Part shown: positions 53,694-64,000 of the stretch, piece after piece
Layout of the letters: the number at the start of each line of letters is the position of its first letter
How positions within the stretch are numbered: the first letter of the stretch is position 1
Source: Actinernus sp. WN-2022
Taxonomy: Eukaryota; Cnidaria; Anthozoa; Actiniaria; Actinernidae
Length of the DNA: 64,000 bases
NCBI GenBank assembly: GCA_030867875.1
Contig: JAOWCC010000445.1
Location: 62,001-126,000, forward strand
Direction of reading: 5' to 3'
The notes under the pieces: model-generated
What the model was told of the DNA's origin: nothing
What the model saw: only the letters and a program-made list of their open reading frames with translations
Database searches by the model: none
Translations under genes and position numbers: made by a program

Positions 53694-54012
53694 GAGGCCC
53701 TGTTACGGGGGTCTGAATAATCCATAATCCTGGGTAAATTTAGGAAATAGTCCGTAACCTTATTTTGTAAATGCAAATATCCGTATGTCAGCGATTACCC
53801 TGGTTCCAGAGGCCACAGTGACCGACGTAACCGAGTGGACCTGGGGTCGATTCGAGCCTCTGGTAACCAGGGTAGTCATCGATGTGATAATAATCCGTAA
53901 TCCTATAAACCAACCCAAATAATCCGTAATCTTTTTACTTAGTTGCCAATAACCCGTATCCCTTCTCTGTAAACCCTAATAATTTATAATCCTAAAACCC
54001 TAACAGGGCCTC
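53694..54012. mobile_element. 319-bp MITE, GAGGCCCTGTTA termini, 6-bp target duplication
   Basis: 12-bp perfect TIRs GAGGCCCTGTTA (53694-53705) and TAACAGGGCCTC (54001-54012) with ATCTGT directly repeated outside (53688-53693, 54013-54018). Inside, AATAATCCGTAATCC-type words recur six or more times, and a smaller palindrome (TACCCTGGTTCCAGAGG and complement) lies at 53786-53876. Confidence 0.8.
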
Positions 54013-54694
54013 ATCTGTTCCTTTTATGAATAAATGTTGGCTTCCTTGTATTATATGTGTGTACTTTGTTATTTAAGATAAAATAATCATCAAAAGGAGC
54101 TGGCAAATTTCCCTTTGTATAATCATACTGTAGAATTAAGTAGAAGACGGTGAAGCCGGAATGCACTAACAAAATTCTAAAAGGATGCAGAACCCGGGAG
54201 TATTAGATATGGTCGCGTCAGCCAACGTGACCCATAATGTTCACCAATGCCAATTGCCTACCTAATAAGGCAAGAGTGATGGCTGCTTCCAGCTCTGAAA
54301 CTATCCAGGGATTCGCCGTCGTCGAGAAAAGCCTCTTGTAAATAACGACGGTGCCGAGCTAGCATTGCGGAGCTGGCTACCTGTAGTAAATCGTGACAAT
54401 CTTTCTAAAAATACACGCTAGGCAATTGCACCAAACTGAAACAGGGGACAGGAATAGGAATGCAGCTACAAAGTCTTCAAAGTTATAAAATTCCGAGTAC
54501 AAGAAGGGAGAGAAAGAGAGTAATAAGCTGAAAGGAATAGCGATCGGGACCTCCGCCAGTGTCAAAAACGTACAAGAAGGACGCCATCCCCTGGGAAATA
54601 GTAGGGATAAATGCGAAAACAAAGGCGAAGATGATGATAACACCGGCGCTAGTAAAATTGCAGGACAAGCGTCACGAGCCACCGTAGAAGCTAC
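54013..54694. other. Intergenic, nothing recognised
   Basis: Minus-strand frames of about 60-107 codons exist at 54377-54700, but their content is hydrophobic and lacks any recognised domain. They may be open by chance. Confidence 0.35.
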
Positions 54695-56440
54695 AATCAA
54701 TCAATCATGCAATATTTATTATTCATATATTAATAGGTTTTAACAATTAACTTGTCAAACCCGCAGTTATAGTTAAAAAAACTATTCGAGGTGGGAGGCA
54801 AGGACACACAAAAAGAAAATATACACAAGTATAAATCAGTGAATGTTACATAAGCAGGTGCTCTCTGCTTTAAAGTAAGTAAGTATCAGTAAGTACGGTT
54901 GTAAACATGAATAAAATATAGGACTAATGTTGGGGAGTAAAAGTAGTAACACGAGTTTTACATATCATAACATATCATAAAGAAAAGAAATATATCACTA
55001 AAAATCAATCTATTTTTAAGTTGCTTTAATATTTCTGGGACTTCAAGATAGGTATCATCATTTTCAGAATGTTCAGAAGTGTCACTATGATTTTTAGTTT
55101 AACGTGAGATCAGTTTCACGAATGATCTAAGGGATAAGGGTAGACTATTCCAGATTTGTGCACCAATTCTTGAGAAATTAAAGAATGATCTTCCCAGTTT
55201 ATGTATTCCTGATTATTCAATAAAAAAGTTATCATTTGTTGTTGATCGAGTTCTGTATGCATGAATTTCACTGCTTTAAAAAAAGAGATTTATGATGTAT
55301 ATAGGAGCTAGCTGATTATGTATGTCATGCATAAGTTTACAAGTATGTTAAAATGATAGTGGAAGAGTTTGGACTGTAAGATCGAAGAAAGGAATTGCAT
55401 GGTCTCTTGTTTTTCCAAAATATAATAGACTGAGTGCTCGTTTTTGTAAGTAACTTATTAAAATGTATTTGGGAACTCTGACCCCACGCACAAATACCAT
55501 TAGCTCAAATAGAGTAAAGTATCAAGGAACGGTAAATAGTTAGTAGAGGTTGAAGAGGAATGAAGTGTCTTAATTTCGCAAGAATTCCAACTGATTTACT
55601 TAATATGTTAAGACACTGGCATATATGATTTATGTGATGTTTCCATGAAAGATAATAATCTATATAGACACCTAAATATTTTACATATTCTTTCATATCG
55701 AGAGGTTGTTTAGTGTTTCAGTATGCTATCAAATACTAAATGACATGATACTCTGATGTGGTCGAAAAATAACGTAGTTTGATTTCTTGATATTTAGTGT
55801 CAATTGCTTTTAGCCATTCAGAACTGAGCTTTGGAAAGTTCAGTGTTAACTTTAGATTCTAGTGTATGTAGATCTTTACTTGCATACATTATATTAGAAT
55901 CATCTGCAAAGAGATAAACAACAAATTCAGGAGATGATTTATCAATATCATTGATATAAATTAGGAAAAGTAGTGGTCCAAGAACAGAACGGTGAGATAC
56001 TCCACATAGTGTAGGTTGTTGATCTGAGATAAAATTATCAACTTAGGTTGATTGTTTACGATATCTCAAATAGGATTTAAAGCTATTATACCTCTAATGC
56101 CATAATAATGTAGTTTACTTAAAAGAATGTTGTGATTCACAGTATCAAATGCCAGTAAAGATGCCACAAGTAAATTTGCCTTCGTCCATGTTGCTTTGTA
56201 TATTATTTACAATGTCCAGAATGGTTTGTTGGGTATTATGCTTACTACGAAATCCGTATTGAGAATCAAAGAGTATATCAGTCGTATTTTTCAACAAAAT
56301 TAATTAGCCTTTTGTACATCAATTTTTCAAAAATTATGTTATATACAGATAAAATGATATTGGTCGATAGTTGCCTGGGTCTGTTTCATCATCATCTTTA
56401 TATACATGGATGATTTTAATAAGCTTAAAGTGCAAGTAAA
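54695..56440 (-). pseudogene. Decayed LINE, relative of the 50.7-52.6 kb element
   Basis: Minus strand: a (GATT)n tail at 54697-54712 and many frame breaks. CGVSHRSVLGPLLFLIYIND and FADDSNIMYASKDLHTLES near 55870-56020 are reverse-transcriptase motifs B and C. MKEYVKYLGVYIDYYLSWKH and CQCLNILSKSVGILAKLRHF at 55505-55696 are the thumb. Truncated 5' near 56440. Inactive. Confidence 0.88.
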
Positions 56441-57115
56441 ATGTCAAAAAAAAAATTATATTGTACTATTGTGCCGTTTGTTTCTCACAAAAAGACATTA
56501 ATCTTGTAAATTTTGTAACATTTCAGGTATTTAATCCCTAATTTTGGTTACTTTTCATGGATCCTGTGACGTCATAAGATGGATCAACTTCCTCCCTAGA
56601 GAAAACTTCTACAATAAAATCCCGAAGGTTTTCGTTGGGACATCACTAGATTAATCAATCCCGCAATTCGGGTAGCGTTTATTCTAGTTTAATTTCTGCT
56701 CCTGCCTCTCAAAGAAAAAACTAATTTACACAACTGAAGTATATTAGAAATAGAATTTGGGGCAAAAATAATTAATGTTGTTTTATGGCTTTACTTGCAC
56801 TTTAAGGTTTGCTGGGTAAACTCCAGCCATTATTGACTGGTTTACTTATAATAGATTTTGCCACTTTTTTAACACTTTAATATGGCAGCAGTATGTGTTA
56901 ATTTCACTTTCAATATCTGCTGGTACCGTTTGTATGAAAAAAAGAAAACTAAATAAATGCGTATATTTTGATTTCTAAACCACGTCGAATCCAACGACCA
57001 GATTTCATGTATTTTCACGGAATTATTTGCGGTCCATTTAATTTTGGGGGTCATTTGCGGGCCTGTACAATATCTCTAGGAACCCCCATACAGAACTGCT
57101 TACTAGATATTGAGG

Positions 57116-57507
57116 TCCCGTCCACACACGTAAACGCATATTTTTTACACGTTTAGGCCTTCCGTCCACACGTAAACGATGAATACGGTAATCGTAAAGG
57201 CATATTTTCTAAAACGCTCTTCAAAGTGGATATTTTCGAAAACGCCGTTTACGTGTTCTCGTGTAGACTCGCAGACCTCGCAGATTTTGGGTTCGACCAG
57301 GACTGACGAACAAGCGCTTGGTGGGATAACATTACCGCTCGAATTGATAACGTGGCACGATCTGGAGGAAGGTTAACAACGTTCAAGAAATGGCGCGAAA
57401 GTAAAATATCGGCTCAAATTATCTACGCATGCTCAATGCAGGTTTTTAGCGTATTCGAATCGTTTTATCGTTTTCGTGTGAACGTAAACGTGTGGACGGG
57501 CGGTGCT
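57116..57507. mobile_element. MITE inside copy B (CCCGTCCACACG termini)
   Basis: Paralogue of the element at 9990-10385, differing by small indels, with the same termini and internal AAAACG-rich repeats. Confidence 0.7.
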
Positions 57508-57779
57508 TTGACCGACAGACACTAGCGTTTGTGTGATATACAGAACTGATTAATAACTAAAACATCAGTGCCTGTGGTATATCTGATACAACGCTGAGTG
57601 TTTCATGATTGACACGGTTTTCTACGTTATTCGTTATAAATATAACATAAATACTGGTTGAATAATCAAGTACCTAAGATTTGATATTCAGCAGTGAAGC
57701 GGGGATGACTGATGAATTGAATTAAATTGCTCATTACTGATTCAGGGTTTATGAGGAGCAAAGTTCCCGGGATGATTGC

Positions 57780-59172
57780 AGATACATCCCGAGAATGACT
57801 TGATTCATTCGAAATTTAGTGAAATATAAAAGAACTACTGAATATTTAGTCTTATAAGTAAACTTTAAATTAAACACCTTTCTAGATTTGTAATGTCCGC
57901 CATGCCGGCTCAGTTTCCACATGTTTCAGTCTTCGTTGAACGAAGCAGTACTTATTCCTTCTCCAAAGTTCCTTTCCCGAAAAAAATCCTTATATCCTTT
58001 GTTTTCCCTTTCCGTGTCGAAACTCTCAATTACTTTCAGCTGAGCGCTAGGCAAGATTCATGTTTTAGTCGCCATCCGGATCCGATTTTCACGTAGTAAA
58101 ACTACGGCTGACCAAGACTGCATCCACTGCATTTGATTCACCCATGCAACTGTTCCCATGCAGCTCGCCCATGCTGAACACTTAATTCGTCTTAATTCGT
58201 TAAATTCGTCTCAAGATTTTATTTTATCTCAACCAATGTATTACATGAATGATTCGAAAAAAGGTCTGAATCAGTGCTTTGTTTAATTTACAAACCTGCC
58301 AAGGGCCTTGGTTACTTTTTCTAACGGTCAAATAATTGTTTTCTCACAGGAATTATACCTTTTGTGGGAAAACCTTGTCAATCATAAAATAACTCCGTTA
58401 AATTCCTCGGCATTTAAGCCACATCTTCCCTCGGGCCAGCCTGCGACCCTCGGGATGTATATGGCTTTGTAAATCTCATTAATAATTCATAAGGGTGCTA
58501 ACCAATCCAAACGCAGCCTTCGAGTCACATGAATACCACCGTAAACTGATTAGATGTTCAGTCTGTACCAGCCGTTTGTTTGTCAGAACTGATTAATAAA
58601 ACATCAGTATTTGTATATTTGATACAACACTGATTAATAAAACATCAATATTAATGTTGTATCAGATATACAGATACTGATTAATAAACATTAACGTTTG
58701 TATCACTGACACTCTTGTATCACTAATGAGAAGGGTCTATCGTACGACCTCCTTATAAGGAAGCACAATAGGCTGCCATACTGTACACGACGGGTTAGGG
58801 TTTAGTGTTATATAGTACATGTGGAGTTTCGGTAAAAGGGTCTACCTAGTTTGTGAGGCTGAAAGTTTCAAAATGGCGGATTAAACGAGTGGGACTCGAA
58901 ACGATTCATAGCCGCTTTCCTACGCCATTTTGGAAACTGACGGTCAATCGAAAGCTGGGACGAGTCTCCTGTGCGTACATCAGTCAGTGACCTCCCTCGT
59001 GCACTTCAGTGACCCTCTACACGTACATCCTTATAAGGAAGCCATACGACAAATATTCTTATCACTGATGCACACCCAGGTGATGTTCGAGTAAAGGGCA
59101 AGACTTCTGTATTTGATGCATAGAGACCATCTTATCAATGTGGGACTTGTTTTTGTGCACACTGCGCATGAC
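57780..59172. other. Block present in copy B and absent from copy A
   Basis: TGCA ends the shared sequence on both sides, so the difference is either an insertion in B or a deletion between short repeats in A. It contains tandem ACTGATTAATAAAACATCA motifs (58567-58690) and ACGTACATC words, but no coding signal; the frame at 57893-58096 is unrecognised. Confidence 0.6.
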
Positions 59173-59474
59173 CGTGATGCAAACTGTAGAGCTGAACTCT
59201 AATTTTACGTTTTCCGCATCAAAAATTTCATTTTTTTCTATTATATAGTTTCATTTAACATGTAGTTGAGCCTCCAGCTCTAGATTGTATAGGCCGAAAC
59301 AACCCTTCCGCTCATGTTGTAAACACTACTAATGCCTCGAGTCTCGGTATTTAACTCTTACATACACCTAATCGTAAAAAGGTTGTTGGGTAAAAAGAAG
59401 ACAGCATTGGCAAGCTTGTTAATTTTCAAATGTTTGACATTCTTTTGTAAAACAATGCACGTGCTTTCAAATAT

Positions 59475-60503
59475 TTATATTTCGCGCTTCAATAATTTGC
59501 ATAGCCAAGTCGTTGAGCCGGTCCTTTGTTCTTGTTCCCAAAATCTCTCTCCAGAGCGTGTCGACATTGCCAGCAAACATGTAGTCTCTTCGATATCATA
59601 TCCAATGAAATAATGAAGCCAAAGAGCTCTCAAACGCAAATCTTCAGAGTATACCCGTAAACATGCAGTCCTTTCAATATCATAACCAATGAAATAATGA
59701 AGCCATACAGCTCTCAAACGCAAATCTTCAGAGTATACCCGTAAACATGCAGTCCTTTCAATATCATAACCAATGAAATAATGAAGCCATACAGCTCTCA
59801 AACGCAAATCTTCAGAGTATACCCGTAAACATGCAGTCTTTTTAATATCATAACCAATGAAATAATGAAGCCATACAGCTCTCAAACGCAAATCTTCAGA
59901 GTATACCCGTAAACATGCAGTCCTTTCAATATCATAACCAATGAAATAATGAAGCCATACAGCTCTCAAACGCAAATCTTCAGAGTATACCCGTAAACAT
60001 GCAGTCCTTTTAATATCATAACCAATGAAATAATGAAGCCATACAGCTCTCAAACGCAAATCTTCAGAGTATACCCGTAAACATGCAGTCCTTTCAATAT
60101 CATAACCAATGAAATAATGAAGCCATACAGCTCTCAAACGCAAATCTTCAGAGTATACCCGTAAACATGCAGTCCTTTTAATATCATAACCAATGAAATA
60201 ATGAAGCCATACAGCTCTCAAACGCAAATCTTCAGAGTATACCCGTAAACATGCAGTCCTTTCAATATCATAACCAATGAAATAATGAAGCCATACAGCT
60301 CTCAAACGCAAATCTTCAGAGTATACCCGTAAACATGCAGTCCTTTCAATATCATAACCAATGAAATAATGAAGCCATGCAGCTCTCAAACGCAAATCTT
60401 CAGAGTATACCCGTAAACATGCAGTCCTTTCAATATCATAACCAATGAAATAATGAAGCCATGCAGCTCTCAAACGCAAATCTTCAGAGTACAATTTTGG
60501 CAT
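59475..60503 (-). pseudogene. Transposase HTH fragment expanded into 11 in-frame 84-bp units (copy B)
   Basis: From the ATG at 60503 the minus strand reads MPKLYSEDLRLRAAWLHYF and then 11 tandem 28-residue units of the form YSEDLRLRAVWLHYFIGYDI followed by ERTACLRV (variants KRT, KKT). The last unit continues into EETTCLLAMSTRSGERFW and stops after 342 codons. The unit is helix 1 and following turn of a Tc1/IS630-like HTH (family assignment by eye). No catalytic domain. Because 84 is a multiple of three and no unit has a stop, the frame survives the expansion. Copy A has two units. Whether it is expressed is unknown. Confidence 0.6.
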
Positions 60504-60539
60504 GTTGTATAATTATTATAATCCACACAGTCTCTGAGA

Positions 60540-61161
60540 ATGAAAATAAGTTTTCCCACTTCCCTGAAAACCATTGGATCGTATCGTTTATGGTTTATAC
60601 CTGTATCGGGCCTCTTCCATGGGTTGGAAATATGTTGCGGGAAATTAGAATTTCCAACAAATTTCCAGCATATTCCCAACCCGTGGAATGAAATTTCCAT
60701 CCGTTGGAAGTGACCAAAACCTTGGAAATTCCAACGTCCAACTTATTTCCAACATGTTTACAACCCATGGAAGTGGTCCAGATTCTCCAGTGAGAGCCTC
60801 TCACTCTTACAAGTGAAAATCGAAAAAGACCCTAGTGTTCAGTACCAGGTATAAAAGGTTGATGGTGTGACCAATTATGCTCCTTGTTATTGGTCAGTTC
60901 TCTCGTGAATTATTATTGAGTTTTTGAAGATATGGTAATACCGAAAGAAATTATAAGCACAATGTTGTTTATACCGCTGGGAAATATAAACAGCCAAGTA
61001 AACTAAACTTTATTTTTTGACCTCAAATTTCATAGACCTCCCTTTCTTTTAAGCTCCACATTCACTCATTCCAAAATCAAGTGACTCCCCTCCCCCCAAG
61101 AAAAACATTCCTCCGACCCCTCCCCCCTAGTCGATCAATAATTACCTATAACGCTTCATAA
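60540..61161. other. Block present in copy B and absent from copy A
   Basis: About 620 bp inserted after CTCTGAGAA. Its first 250 bp contain words GGAAATT, TTTCCAAC and CCATGGGTTGG in both orientations around 60605-60790, consistent with a degenerate palindromic element. The rest is unremarkable. Confidence 0.6.
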
Positions 61162-61246
61162 AAAATAGTTGCAATTAAAACTTTTCCAGTCATAATGATT
61201 ATTCTAGCCCAGTTTTTGAAAAGCGAGATATCCTTAAATTTTGTGA

Positions 61247-62313
61247 CCTATAATAATAATAATAATAATAATATCTTTATTTAACGAGCGTAGTACGTAA
61301 TAGCGAAGCTAATAAGATTGTGGCCTTCAAAGTAATACATAAACACTAGAAAACTTACAAAGTAAGAGCTAAGGTATAAAAATATAAAAATACAACAACT
61401 TACATAATAAAAACTCTAAATCTAATCTTATTACATATATTGGTAAAAATCTAGTTAAAATACTTATGACAGAGGCAAATATGATACTATTTCTATGTAG
61501 ATACTAAAACAATTAATCTGGTATGACTGATTACTGTACTAACAGACCTATTTAATAGTTTCGTTTAAAAAAGTATAAATATAGTATATCAATACTTGAA
61601 TACCAGACTAGCCTGTCAGAAAGTCTTTTTAAAATAAGAACCAATTACAGCAAATTCAATATCCGCTCTCCGCAATGGTTGATTGAAAAGTATGTAATAT
61701 TTCCTTGAAGACTAGATCTACGCACAGTTTGTTAGTCGATTTTGCATATTTCACTGAAATCACTGAAAATATGTTTGTTCCGTGAGTTTCGTCATATACT
61801 TCCTTATAGCTTAATATGTTAAATTTTCTCCTGTTTATTAACTCTTTATTAATTACTGTAAGTGGAATATGTACACTTTGTATTAGACTAGTTTAGTTTC
61901 TTTATCTTTTTTCTAGATATATGTTGTTGTTGAATTGTAGAAATTGTAGTATTATTATGAGTGCATTCGTTACAGAAACACTCTTTGTCTACCTTTCTCT
62001 TGACCACTGTTCTTTACTAGTCTTACTGATGACGGGTTTATCGCAGTATACGCCTATTTCAAAACGGTTGTCATGGACAAACGGAAAACAACAAACGACC
62101 GAACTGGATTGTGGTTATAACTGTCCAGCTATGAGAAACGGATAAACTACGGAGTAATTCGAAAATCCATTCGCACGAGATATCATTACGGCTAAATTTC
62201 GTCCCAAAAAAACCCCAGACTTCTAACTACGACTACAATCAATTTCGGTCTGGGAATGTCACTTGTGCATGCCCTGGACAACTTTTTTTTAAATAGATGT
62301 ATATTTAACAATT
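61247..62313 (-). mobile_element. LINE-type 3' region in copy B
   Basis: (AAT)n followed by CTTTATTTAACGAGCGTAG, matching the 3' terminus of the 47.2-kb LINE; paralogue of 11375-12442. No RT motif recognised. Confidence 0.45.
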
Positions 62314-62685
62314 TTGTTTTAGTATATACCACACTCCAGGTGAATAGCCTACGGTGGCCCTGAAGGGCCATGTGGAAAGCGCGATACTTTTTTCCGATCT
62401 AGGCTTTCGCAGCAACTTTCGCAGCGACTTTCGCAGCGACTTCAGCGACCTTTGCCCACTATTATCGCGGGCTCAAATTAAGGAAACCAAAGTCCTAAAA
62501 ACCTAAGACCTTAACTGTTTGGGACTTACTGTACTTTGCGAAACTGTATTTTGTATATTTAGTCAATTAGGATATTTAGAGCTGAGCGAACTGGAGAACA
62601 GATTATAAATGAATCGAGAAAACTGAACCGAGGAAATCGAACCAACAATCGCTGGACTTGAGAGGACTCTACCCTGAGTATTCGA

Positions 62686-62895
62686 ATGAAAACGTTGGAA
62701 AAGGACACCGAATTGAGCCAGACTAAGAAAACTAATACCAATAGACTAAGAAAACTAATACCAATTGGGGCAAAATTGCAAATTTACAAATCTGCAGTCT
62801 TGCCACATTTGACTTACTGTGGCCTTGTTTGGCACTTCTGCAGAGCGAGTGATCAGAAAAAACTGGAACGAGTAAACGAGAGAGGACTAAGAGCC
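62686..62895 (+). pseudogene. LINE reverse-transcriptase thumb fragment
   Basis: Reads RLRKLIPIGAKLQIYKSAVL, then PHLTYCGLVWHFCRASDQKK, LERVNERGLRA: the C-terminal thumb of a jockey/CR1-like LINE. It ends at a run of 17 or more G, where another repeat begins. Upstream homology is lost before about 62690. Confidence 0.8.
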
Positions 62896-63230
62896 CGGGG
62901 GGGGGGGGGGGGGGGGTACTCCTGTTTGTGACGTATTATGTATGTGCCGCCCGGGTGGGTCAGGGTTTTGAGCTCAGTTTGGGCAGGTAGGGTCAGGGTT
63001 TTGACCTGATTTGGGCAGATCAGGGTCAGGATTTGTGTACAATTTGGGTGCAGTCAGGGTCGGTGTTCAGTATTTTTAGGCAGTTAGGGTTCATTTTTTT
63101 TTAGCTACAATGTCAAAAAAAATACATTCTGTTGCCGCATTTTGATCGCCTGTCCACATGCAAGCACTGAGGTTCCCTTACATTGTGACGCTGCTAATTC
63201 GTACTTCTGTAAAATATGGAAAGCATGCAC
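62896..63230. repeat. Poly-G tract and GGGTCAGGGTTTTG repeats
   Basis: A G-run (62897-62914) is followed by four to five diverged units with GGGTCAGGGTTTTGA or GGGTCAGGATTTG and TTTGGGCAG, about 37 bp each, to about 63080. No gene. Confidence 0.75.
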
Positions 63231-63233
63231 TTA

Positions 63234-63791
63234 TGCATCAATCAGCGGCTTCCCCCTGGGGCCGACCCCCGGGGAACCCACGGGAACTCAGGGGCATTTG
63301 TCACGATTTGTCAGCTACATGTTGCCCGAGGGTGTGGGGGAAAACAACACTTTTGCTACCGGTGGTTTAACCCAGGGGACGGACCCTGGGGATTTGTAAT
63401 ATCAGGTAAGCGGTTTACCCAATCCGTTATTCCCGGATATACATTAAAAGGTCATTGTGATCTTCTATAGTTTCATGATCCAGTGTGACAAACGAGGGCG
63501 GCCCAGCTTCTTCATCTGGTACCATGGCCCCTGTGTAAAGATTAGCAAGAAGAGGGGCGAGCAACTGCCATCATTTGCGTGCTACTACTGCAAAGATCTA
63601 TAGGTGATATGTAACTGATATTTGTTAACGTTTATTACAGGGACCCATTATATTTGCCCCAGAGGGAGGAGATTTGTCAAAATTCTCCTGCCCCATACCC
63701 AGGGGGATTAGATGAGGTTTGAATGGGCGTTTGGACAAAACCCCCAGGATCCCCGGGGGTCGGCCCCAGGGGGAAGCCGCTGATTGATGCA
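63234..63791. mobile_element. 558-bp MITE with 41-bp TIRs and TTA target duplication
   Basis: TGCATCAATCAGCGGCTTCC begins a 41-bp perfect inverted repeat (63234-63274 and 63751-63791). TTA flanks both sides (63231-63233, 63792-63794), as for PIF/Harbinger elements (TWA target). The interior has no transposase. ORFs here are shadows of the inverted repeats. Confidence 0.75.
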
Positions 63792-63794
63792 TTA

Positions 63795-64000
63795 GGTACT
63801 TTGGCCCTTGTTTGTGGTCCAAGCTTAGCTCGAAAGAGAGAAACTTACCAACGCTACAAAGTTTCAAAAGTAATATTAGAAAAAGAGATCTAACTAGTCT
63901 GGCAGCCAGCGACTCTTGCAAGAATTGTTTTCTTTGCAATAGCTAAAATAATTACATGTTTACATAATGAGGGTGGGAAAGTGCGAGTGATCAGTGATAA
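63795..64000. other. Window end, nothing recognised
   Basis: Short unique sequence with no coding signal. Confidence 0.4.

Larger units (their letters stand above)
56547..62313. repeat. Duplicated 3-kb segment, copy B (expanded to 5.8 kb)
   Basis: Direct-orientation copy of 9432-12442 about 47 kb away, with scattered substitutions only. Extra blocks relative to A are about 57780-59172 (1.39 kb, flanked by TGCA on both sides), nine extra 84-bp units, and about 60540-61161. The (AAT)n run is longer in B. Confidence 0.9.

Overview
This window is a piece of a metazoan nuclear genome, AT-rich and dominated by transposable elements. The mix points to an anthozoan cnidarian, most likely a stony coral or close relative: a TRAF-type MATH gene, a Crypton-derived gene fragment, a K02A2.6-like Ty3/Gypsy element, several CR1/L2/jockey-like LINEs, and dense families of short inverted-repeat elements. 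The species assignment is inference. No CRISPR array, operon, rRNA or intact tRNA gene was seen.

Layout. 1-9.4 kb: a TTAA-flanked MITE carrying a tRNA-derived SINE, twin 164/165-bp MITEs, a decayed LINE (+), a TIR element with a tRNA-like core, and scattered exons of an unidentified minus-strand gene (about 4.76-9.28 kb). 9.43-12.44 kb: copy A of a segment that recurs as copy B at 56.55-62.31 kb. 13-15.7 kb: a trinucleotide microsatellite, a palindromic MITE and a 22-bp minisatellite. 19-26.1 kb: segmentally duplicated blocks around a compact TRAF-like gene (TATA/initiator at 20.94 kb, terminal exon 21357-22038). 32.7-35.3 kb: a Mutator-like element with a 9-bp target duplication and a captured coding fragment. 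37.5-40.8 kb: a long-TIR element. 41.0-45.8 kb: a Crypton-derived fragment, then a 5'-truncated Gypsy element. 47.2-56.4 kb: three minus-strand LINEs, one inside a TTAA MITE. 62-64 kb: a LINE fragment and a TTA-flanked MITE.

Host genes that can be supported are few: the TRAF/MATH gene (strong), the unidentified minus-strand gene (moderate), and the Crypton-derived fragment (probably broken). Everything else with coding sequence is transposon-derived, and most of it carries frameshifts. No new multi-gene pathway is evident. The most unusual items are: (1) a gene-fragment-bearing Mutator-like foldback element; (2) an 84-bp repeat made by in-frame amplification of a transposase helix-turn-helix, 2 copies in one duplicate and 11 in the other; (3) a dispersed hairpin family whose two arms change together between copies; (4) a RING-less TRAF gene in recently duplicated DNA.
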